A stretch of 57,355 nucleotides of DNA, from positions 15,782 through 73,136 of the forward strand of contig ONRC01000015.1 in the NCBI GenBank assembly GCA_900320085.1. Reading direction: 5' to 3'. Positions within the stretch are counted from its first letter, which is position 1, and every line of letters starts with the position of its first letter. The stretch is from an uncultured Eubacteriales bacterium. GTDB lineage: Bacteria > Bacillota > Clostridia > Christensenellales > Aristaeellaceae. Made by a program: the position numbers and the translations under genes. Of this stretch, positions 51,788 to 57,355 are shown one piece after another. The notes beneath the pieces are model-generated. The model searched no databases. It saw only the letters and a program-made list of their open reading frames with translations, and was not told where the DNA came from.

Positions 51788-52066
51788 ATGCAATCCATTG
51801 AAAATAACGGCATCGCCGCGTTCCGCTCGCGTCAGCAGGTGATGCGTTTTGACAGCGCCCTGCGCAAGGCGGGCATTCATTCGGAAATCGTGTCCACCCC
51901 CCGCGATGTTTCCGTGGGCTGTGGCCTGAGCGTGGCCTTTGACCTGCGCGACACCGCCGCCGTGCTGGACGCCTACCGCCGTTCACGCCCCGGTAACCTG
52001 ATCGGCTTTTACGAGATCGTTCGCACACCGGGACAGAAGGCGCAGGTAGTGCCGATCAGGTTGTGA
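51788..52066 (+). CDS. DUF3343 putative Se/S carrier-like protein
   Basis: This 92-aa protein has the DUF3343 pattern. The hallmark TPRDVSVGCGLSVAFD (about 38-53) holds one conserved Cys, suited to carrying sulfur or selenium as persulfide or selenide. It is divergent from the cysteine-desulfurase-like gene with 70 bp between them, and such pairs are often seen in anaerobes with selenium metabolism. The role as carrier is inferred; no selenocysteine gene is present here. Confidence 0.75.
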   Translation: MQSIENNGIAAFRSRQQVMRFDSALRKAGIHSEIVSTPRDVSVGCGLSVAFDLRDTAAVLDAYRRSRPGNLIGFYEIVRTPGQKAQVVPIRL

Positions 52067-52078
52067 TAAAATAAAAAA

Positions 52079-52118
52079 ACAAGAGGATTGGCGATCAGGC
52101 CAATCCTCTTGCTTGTTT
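52079..52118. terminator. Two-way terminator
   Basis: AAGAGGATTGG / CCAATCCTCTT is a perfect 11-bp stem between the DUF3343 and azlD stops, with A runs on the left and a T-rich tail on the right. It serves both converging genes. Confidence 0.85.
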
Positions 52119-52122
52119 GGGC

Positions 52123-52434
52123 TTACGCCACCAACACCAGTTCCAGCAAAAACACCACCGCACAGGAGCAGAGGGAAACGAAGATCAGTCCTTTTCCCTT
52201 ATAGGAAAGCAGCAGCGCGGTGACGAAGCCCGCCAGGCCCGACCAGGGGGTGGAGGTTTCCCGCAGGATGGCGGGGAAGGTCATGACGGACAGGGTCACA
52301 TAGGGCACATAATACAAAAATGATTTGATGAACGTGCTTTGAATCTTCCTGGTGATCAGGGTCAGGGGCAGCATGCGGATCAGGTAGGTCACGCCCGCCA
52401 TAACCAGGATGTAAATATAAATGTTCCCGCTCAT
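52123..52434 (-). CDS. azlD: Branched-chain amino acid exporter subunit AzlD
   Basis: This 103-aa membrane protein has about four hydrophobic segments (NIYIYILVMAGVTYLIRMLP, FLYYVPYVTLSVMTFPAIL). It is the small partner of AzlC in exporting branched-chain amino acids or their analogues. The start overlaps the azlC stop (ATGA), so the two are made together. Confidence 0.9.
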   Translation of the reverse strand: MSGNIYIYILVMAGVTYLIRMLPLTLITRKIQSTFIKSFLYYVPYVTLSVMTFPAILRETSTPWSGLAGFVTALLLSYKGKGLIFVSLCSCAVVFLLELVLVA

Positions 52435-53147
52435 GCCGCTTCCTCCTCCTTCACCGGGCGAATCAGCGCCGCCGCCACGGACAGCGCCACCGTCAGAAGG
52501 ATCACCCGCATGCCCGCCGAAATTTCCCGCAGGTACGGTGCGTAGCAGAACACCGCGCTCACCGCCATGGAAACCACGATCACCCAGGCCAGTGTTTTAT
52601 TTTGCTTGGCGGGCGGCACGATGATGGCGATAAACATGCAGTACAGCGCCACGCTCAGGGCCACCAGCACCCGGGCGGGCAGGATATTGCCCGCGATGGC
52701 CCCCAGGAGCGTCCCGATGGTCCAGCCCGGAATGGCTACAGCCATCTGGCCGTAGGTATAAAAGGGGGAGAGGGGGCCTTCCGCAGCGGCGGACAGGGCG
52801 AAGATTTCATCCGTCACCCCGAAGGACATGATAAACCGATGAAAAAACGGGGCCTTCGGGTCCACCTTCTGGCTGAGACTCGCGCTCATCAGGCAGTAGC
52901 GCAGGTTGATGATCAGCTGGCTCAGGGCCAATTCCAGATAGCTGCCCGCCGCCGCGATCACCGACAGGGACGCGAACTGCCCAGCGCTGGTCAGGTTCAG
53001 CCCCGACATCAGCACCGCCTGGCCCACCGTCAGGTGCTCCAGGAGCGCCTTGATGCCGAAGGAAAAGGACACCGCCAGATACCCCAGCATGATCGGCACC
53101 CCGTCCCGGCATCCCTTGAAAAACTGCTGTGCGTTGTTCTTGCTCAT
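52431..53147 (-). CDS. azlC: Branched-chain amino acid exporter subunit AzlC
   Basis: This 238-aa membrane protein has about six to seven segments. Marks are GVPIMLGYLAVSFSFGIKAL, LNLTSAGQFASL, and LRYCLMSASLS. MSFGVTDEIFAL near 110-120 is typical of AzlC. It is co-translated with azlD. Nothing regulatory is recognised in the 220 bp upstream except the promoter of the divergent uxaC gene. Confidence 0.93.
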   Translation of the reverse strand: MSKNNAQQFFKGCRDGVPIMLGYLAVSFSFGIKALLEHLTVGQAVLMSGLNLTSAGQFASLSVIAAAGSYLELALSQLIINLRYCLMSASLSQKVDPKAPFFHRFIMSFGVTDEIFALSAAAEGPLSPFYTYGQMAVAIPGWTIGTLLGAIAGNILPARVLVALSVALYCMFIAIIVPPAKQNKTLAWVIVVSMAVSAVFCYAPYLREISAGMRVILLTVALSVAAALIRPVKEEEAA

Positions 53148-53314
53148 GTGCTTCGCTTCTTTCCTCCTGTGGAAATCAGTCGGGAATCATTATATGCCTT
53201 TGACGGGGGCGTGTCAATTCTGGCAAGGCGCGGCAAACTGTACTCAAATTGCACGAAATAAAAACCTGTTTTATCAGGAACAAAAATATCCCAATCCGCC
53301 CGTTTTCCAGCTTA

Positions 53315-53343
53315 TTGACTTTCCTTTCCCCGCGCTTTATAAT
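53315..53343 (+). promoter_or_regulatory. Promoter of the second uxaC gene
   Basis: TTGACT (53315-53320), 17 bp and a perfect TATAAT (53338-53343) lie 27 bp before the ATG. The inverted repeat that frames the eda promoter is not present here, so regulation may differ. Confidence 0.85.
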
Positions 53344-53370
53344 GGAAGAAAGAAGGAGGTTGGTTTGTTT

Positions 53371-54771
53371 ATGCAGCCCTTCATGGATGAAAATTTTCTG
53401 TTGACGACGGACACGGCCCGCACGCTGTTTCACGACGCGGCGAAGGCCATGCCCATCATCGACTACCATTGCCACCTGTCTCCCAAAGAAATCGCGCAGA
53501 ATATTAAATTTGACAACTTAAGCCACCTGATGCTGGGCGGCGACCACTACAAATGGCGCGCCATGCTGAGCTGGGGCGTGGACGAGCGCCTGATCCGCGG
53601 CGACGGCGACCCCCGGGAAAAGTTCATCGCCTTCGGCGACGCCGTGTCCCACGCCATCGGCAATCCCCTGTACCACTGGACGCACCTGGAATTGCAGCGG
53701 GTGTTCGGCATCCATACGCCGCTGAACCGCGAGACCGCCGGGGCCATCTACGATCAGGCCAGCGAAATGCTCCAGGGCGACGACTTCCGCGCCCAGGCGC
53801 TGATCGACAAATTCAATGTGGACTACCTCTGCACCACGGACGATCCGGTGGACGATCTGTCCTTCCACCAGACCATCGCCGCCCAGAACGGCATGAAGGC
53901 CAAGGTCTATCCCGCGTTCCGCCCGGACAAGGCGCTGAACATTGACCGGCTGGGCTTTGTGGAATATATCCGGCAATTGTCCCGGGTGGCGGGGATGGAC
54001 ATTCATTCCACCGCCGACGTGCTGACGGCGCTGGAGCGCCGGGTGGAATACTTCCACGCCTGCGGCGCGCGGATTTCCGACCACGCGCTGGACACCGTGC
54101 CTTACGGCGAGCCCTCCTTCAAGCAGTCGGACAAGGCATTTCACGCCGCCATGAACGGGGAGGAGCTGAAACAAAAGCATATCGACAGCTATCGCACGGT
54201 GGTGCTGGCGGGCCTGGGCGCGATGTACGCCCAGCGCGGCTGGGTGCAGCAGTACCACATCGGCGCGATGCGCAACAACAACACCGCCATGTTCAAGCGT
54301 TACGGCCCCGACGTGGGCTTTGACTCCATCACCGACGCGCCCGTGGCCCAGCACCTGAGCCGCCTGATGGATCTGCAGGACGCCTCGGGCCAGCTGCCCA
54401 AGACCATCCTCTACACCCTGAACCCCGCCGCCAACCACGTGATCGGCACCATGCTGGGCAACTTCCAGCAGTCCGGCGTGAAGGGCAAGATTCAGATGGG
54501 CTCCGCCTGGTGGTTCCTGGATCAAAAGGACGGCATGGAGGAGCAGCTCCGCACCCTGGCGAACCTGGGCGTGCTGGGCTCCTTCGTCGGGATGCTCACC
54601 GACAGCCGCTCCTTTATCAGCTACCCCCGCCATGAATACTTCCGCCGCATCCTGTGCAATGTGATTGGCGGGTGGGTGGAAAACGGCGAATACCCCAACG
54701 ATATTGAGTTCCTGAAAGAAATGGTCAAGGACATCTGCTATCATAACGCAAAGGCGTATTTTGGCATTTAA
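53371..54771 (+). CDS. uxaC: Uronate isomerase (second copy)
   Basis: This 466-aa uronate isomerase has the same motifs as the first copy: MPIIDYHCHLSPKE, GDHYKWRAML, TDDPVDDLSFH, LTDSRSFISYPRHEYFRR. The middle differs (DHALDTVPYGEPSFKQSDKA against DHGLNYVMYAPASDTEVERI in copy one). AGAAGGAGGT sets the start. It heads the group uxaC-uxaB-uxaA, so this copy most likely serves galacturonate. Roles of the two copies are inferred from context only. Confidence 0.93.
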   Translation: MQPFMDENFLLTTDTARTLFHDAAKAMPIIDYHCHLSPKEIAQNIKFDNLSHLMLGGDHYKWRAMLSWGVDERLIRGDGDPREKFIAFGDAVSHAIGNPLYHWTHLELQRVFGIHTPLNRETAGAIYDQASEMLQGDDFRAQALIDKFNVDYLCTTDDPVDDLSFHQTIAAQNGMKAKVYPAFRPDKALNIDRLGFVEYIRQLSRVAGMDIHSTADVLTALERRVEYFHACGARISDHALDTVPYGEPSFKQSDKAFHAAMNGEELKQKHIDSYRTVVLAGLGAMYAQRGWVQQYHIGAMRNNNTAMFKRYGPDVGFDSITDAPVAQHLSRLMDLQDASGQLPKTILYTLNPAANHVIGTMLGNFQQSGVKGKIQMGSAWWFLDQKDGMEEQLRTLANLGVLGSFVGMLTDSRSFISYPRHEYFRRILCNVIGGWVENGEYPNDIEFLKEMVKDICYHNAKAYFGI

Positions 54772-54967
54772 TTCTGAATAAATACCGCTTTATTCATCTA
54801 AGTTCATTATTATACCAAGTAGGGGCGGATATCATCCGCCCGCACATGGAACCGAATTTCGAGCATGTAAATATAATCACATGCTTGAAATGTTCAATGG
54901 TTTCAAAGAACTTGAAAAACTACCAATCACTCACACAATACAAAAATACAGACAGGAGAGGATTGCG
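54772..54967 (+). other. Leader between uxaC and uxaB with three hairpins
   Basis: GAATAAA / TTTATTC (54776-54795), GGGCGGATatcATCCGCCC (54823-54841) and AGCATGT / ACATGCT (54859-54881) follow the uxaC stop. None has a good T run. A weak promoter match (TTGAAA, 17 bp, ACAATA) lies near 54913-54941, so uxaB may have its own start site. Confidence 0.5.
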
Positions 54968-56416
54968 ATGGAAAGATTGAACAAGGCTCTGGTTCCCCAG
55001 GTGAAGCGGCCGCAGAATATTCGCGTGATGCAGTTTGGCGAGGGCGGCTTCCTGCGCGCGTTCGTGGATGAAATGCTGGATAATCTGAACACCCAGTGCG
55101 GCGGCGACTATGGTGTGGCCATCGTGCAGCCCCTCGAACGCGGCATGTGCAAAATGCTGGAGGAGCAGGATTGCCTGTACACCGTGATGCTGCGCGGCCG
55201 CGAGGAAAGCGGCGACGTGAAGAAGGTCAAGGTGGTTGGCACGGTGCTCAAGACCATCGAGCCCTACGCCGATTTCCAGAGCTATCTGGATCTGGCCAAG
55301 GTGGACACCCTGCGCTTCATCGTCAGCAATACCACCGAAGCCGGCATCGTCTACACGGGCACCGACAACTATGACGACAAGCCCCAGCCCTCCTATCCCG
55401 GCAAGCTGACCCGCTTCCTGCATGAACGCTTCCTGCTGGGCAAGCCGGGCTTCATCATCATGCCCTGCGAGCTGATCGACGATAACGGCTATCATTTGAA
55501 AGACGCCGTGCTGAAAACCGCCGAGCAGTGGAAGCTGGGGGACGAGTTCATCAGCTGGCTCAAGAACGACAACATTTTCTGCTCCACTCTGGTGGACCGC
55601 ATCGTGACCGGCTTCCCCCGCAAGGAAGTGCCCGGCGTGTTCGAGGAGCTGGGCTATGAGGATCAGCAGCTGGACACCGCCGAACCCTTCGGCCTGTGGG
55701 TCATCGAAGGCCCCGAGCAGGTGAAGAAGGAGCTGCCGCTGGATCAGGTGAACCCCGTGATCTTCACCGACAACGTGAAGCCCTACAAGCTGCGCAAGGT
55801 GCGGATGCTGAACGGAGCCCACACCACCATGGTGCTGGGCGCGTACCTGGCGGGCCTGGACACCGTGGGCGAGTGCATGGCGGACAAGGACGTGCGCCCC
55901 TTCCTGGAGCATGCCCTGAACGACGAAATCATGCCCAACGTGCCGCTCCCCCAGGACGAGGTAAAGGCCTTTGCCGACGCGGTGATGCTGCGCTTTGAGA
56001 ATCCCTTCAACCGCCATGAGCTTTTGTCCATCGCCCTGAACTCCGTCAGCAAGTGGACGGCCCGCGTGCTGCCCACCCTGAAGGACTACCAGAAAAAGAC
56101 CGGCGAAATCCCCGCCTGCCTGGCCTTTGGCCTCACCTCCCTGATCTGCTTCTACACCGGCATTCAGCCCAATGCCGCCGGCGATTATGAAGGCCTCCGG
56201 GACGGCAAGCCCTATCCCGTCAAGGACGACGCTCATGTGCTCACCTTCTTCTCCGGCCTGAAAACGCCCGACGCCCACGCCGTGCTTTCCAACACTGCCC
56301 TGTGGGGCGAAGACCTGACCGCCATCCCCGGCCTGGAAGACAAGGTCGCCGCCCAGCTCAAGGACATTGCTGACGGCTGCATCCGCTGCGCCATGCGCAA
56401 GACGTTTGAGAAGTAA
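54968..56416 (+). CDS. uxaB: Tagaturonate reductase / altronate oxidoreductase
   Basis: This 482-aa NADH-dependent enzyme of the polyol (mannitol) dehydrogenase group reduces tagaturonate to altronate. The Rossmann start is IRVMQFGEGGFLRAFVDEM (about 18-36). IVSNTTEAGI is the conserved UxaB motif, and KVRMLNGAHT (about 277-286) includes the catalytic Lys/Asn region. GGAGAGG lies before the ATG at 54968. The UxaB rather than UxuB assignment rests on the SNTTEAG motif and on uxaA following. Confidence 0.92.
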   Translation: MERLNKALVPQVKRPQNIRVMQFGEGGFLRAFVDEMLDNLNTQCGGDYGVAIVQPLERGMCKMLEEQDCLYTVMLRGREESGDVKKVKVVGTVLKTIEPYADFQSYLDLAKVDTLRFIVSNTTEAGIVYTGTDNYDDKPQPSYPGKLTRFLHERFLLGKPGFIIMPCELIDDNGYHLKDAVLKTAEQWKLGDEFISWLKNDNIFCSTLVDRIVTGFPRKEVPGVFEELGYEDQQLDTAEPFGLWVIEGPEQVKKELPLDQVNPVIFTDNVKPYKLRKVRMLNGAHTTMVLGAYLAGLDTVGECMADKDVRPFLEHALNDEIMPNVPLPQDEVKAFADAVMLRFENPFNRHELLSIALNSVSKWTARVLPTLKDYQKKTGEIPACLAFGLTSLICFYTGIQPNAAGDYEGLRDGKPYPVKDDAHVLTFFSGLKTPDAHAVLSNTALWGEDLTAIPGLEDKVAAQLKDIADGCIRCAMRKTFEK

Positions 56417-56555
56417 TAAGCCTTCCCCTTGAGGGGAAGGTGGGCCGTGAAGCGGCTCGGATGAGGTGACAACATGAATCAAAGAAACAGAGAAGTATCA
56501 TCACCTCATCAGTCAGGCTTCGCCTGACAGCTTCCCCTCAAGGGGAAGCCTTTTG
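56417..56555. repeat. Short family A palindrome between uxaB and uxaA (copy A4)
   Basis: AAGCCTTCCCCTTGAGGGGA and TTCCCCTCAAGGGGAAGCC bound a 139-bp element whose inner arms are CGGATGAGGTGA and TCACCTCATCAG. It lacks the outer terminal motifs. It starts right at the uxaB stop, so it is co-transcribed with the operon and may separate uxaA from uxaB expression. Confidence 0.85.
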
Positions 56556-56620
56556 GTTGGCCTTCTCATTCGTGATGACTGATAGACAATTGTATACGAT
56601 GAATAAAGATGGAGAAAAAC

Positions 56621-57355
56621 ATGAGCGATTACATCAAGCTGCATGAATTGGACAATGTGGGCGTGCTGATCACCCCCCGGGAGGGCATCCCCGCCGGGCA
56701 CAAGATCGCCCTGCGGGAGATCGCCCAGGGCGAAAAGGTGATCAAGTACGGCTGCCCCATCGGCACCGCCCAGGCGGACATCAAGGCCGGGGAGTGGATT
56801 CATTCCCACAACCTGAAAACCGCCCTCAGCGGCGAAAAGGAATACACCTACGAGCCCCAGCCCATCCACCAGTCCGCGCCCTTTACCGGCTCCTTCATGG
56901 GCTATGAGCGCGCCGACGGCAAGGTGGGCATCCGCAACGAAATCTGGATTTTGCCCCTGGTTGGCTGCGTGAACCACACCGCCCAGCGCATCGCGGCGGA
57001 AGGCAGCAAGCTGGGCCCCGCCCCGGTGTACACCTTCACCCACCCCTACGGCTGTTCCCAGCTGGGCGAAGACCACGCCCGCACCCGCGACCTGCTGGCC
57101 GCGCTGGTGCGCCATCCCAACGCGGGCGGCGTGCTGGTGCTGAGCCTGGGCTGCGAAAACAACACCCTGGACGCCTTCAAGGAGCATCTGGGCCCCGTGG
57201 ACGAAAAGCGGGTCAAGTTCCTGGTCTGCCAGGAATGGGAGGATGAGGAAGCCGAAGCGCTCAAGCTCATCCAGCAATTGCAGGACGAACTGAAAAACGA
57301 TGTGCGCACCGAGCAGCCCATTTCCAAGCTGGTGGTGGGCCTCAAGTGCGGCGGC
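56621..57355 (+). CDS. uxaA: Altronate dehydratase, 3' end beyond the window
   Basis: The first 245 codons are present and remain open at the window edge. The N-terminal SAF-like domain (HELDNVGVLITPREGIPAGH, then GWEWIHSHNLKT-like text read here as AGEWIHSHNLKT) leads into the catalytic part: GYERADGKVGIRNEIWILP, then THPYGCSQLGEDH and LSLGCENNTLD, and it breaks at VVGLKCGG. UxaA removes water from altronate to give KDG. Start at 56621, with GGAG 8 bp before. It completes the galacturonate route. Confidence 0.93.
   Translation, partial: MSDYIKLHELDNVGVLITPREGIPAGHKIALREIAQGEKVIKYGCPIGTAQADIKAGEWIHSHNLKTALSGEKEYTYEPQPIHQSAPFTGSFMGYERADGKVGIRNEIWILPLVGCVNHTAQRIAAEGSKLGPAPVYTFTHPYGCSQLGEDHARTRDLLAALVRHPNAGGVLVLSLGCENNTLDAFKEHLGPVDEKRVKFLVCQEWEDEEAEALKLIQQLQDELKNDVRTEQPISKLVVGLKCGG

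Noticed and set aside
1..57355. tRNA, rRNA or known riboswitch genes
   Set aside because: Reading both strands I saw no cloverleaf with a conserved T-arm, no rRNA stretches and no clear riboswitch core. A covariance-model scan would be needed to exclude small ones.

Overview
The window is GC-rich (by eye close to 60%) DNA from a Firmicute of the class Clostridia, most likely a gut or rumen anaerobe. Supporting signs are strong AAGGAGG-type ribosome binding sites, sigma-A promoters of the TTGACA-N17-TATAAT type, a Firmicute-type LexA box on recA, spore/cell-wall type genes (GerMN, DacF, LCP), LplB/LplC-type sugar ABC transporters, and a full uronate pathway. The proteins and the dispersed repeats resemble those of Christensenellales/Ruminococcaceae-like gut lineages, but I cannot fix the taxon from sequence alone.

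Layout. 1-4.1 kb: a minus-strand ABC sugar importer operon (two permeases, then a binding protein). 4.1-6.75 kb: a decayed MacB/FtsX exporter remnant, a C39-like cysteine peptidase and an M20 amidohydrolase. 7.2-10.8 kb: a second importer operon, divergent from a BadF-type kinase, a SIS-domain protein and a ceramidase-like hydrolase. A drug/metabolite-type transporter, a GHL10-like glycosidase and a GH20 hexosaminidase follow to 18.6 kb. Together these look like a locus for taking up and breaking down N-acetylated glycans. 18.6-24.6 kb: housekeeping genes on the minus strand (rlmH, HAD phosphatase, LCP, YcaQ-like DNA glycosylase, comEB, mtnN, M19 dipeptidase). 24.7-29.0 kb: an isolated phage packaging module (Cys-rich small protein, TerS, TerL, portal) behind a consensus promoter. 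29.1-41 kb: phosphoglucomutase, a DeoR regulator, a NYN-LOTUS RNase-like protein, an Eis-like acetyltransferase, dacF, an amidohydrolase, a DUF554 protein, a YgjP-type metallopeptidase and a GerMN protein. 41.3-45.8 kb: murA, a J-domain protein, pgsA, recA and a metal-type ABC ATPase, all on the minus strand. 46-57.4 kb: a Ca/Na antiporter, then eda-kdgK-uxaC, a class V aminotransferase with DUF3343, azlCD, and uxaC-uxaB-uxaA (the last cut by the window end). The uxa/kdg/eda genes form the complete galacturonate route to pyruvate and glyceraldehyde 3-phosphate.

The most unusual content is repetitive. Three unrelated intergenic repeat families are present: A, a roughly 215-bp long palindrome; B, a roughly 450-530-bp string of short hairpins whose arms co-vary between copies; and C, a CAGAGTNC-type heptad palindrome. 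Several copies of all three are bounded by the same short inverted termini, GGGYACTWTAA...TTWAAGTRYCC, which suggests a single mobilising machinery. Two consecutive phage genes (TerL and portal) carry in-frame N-terminal extensions made from family C and family A sequence.
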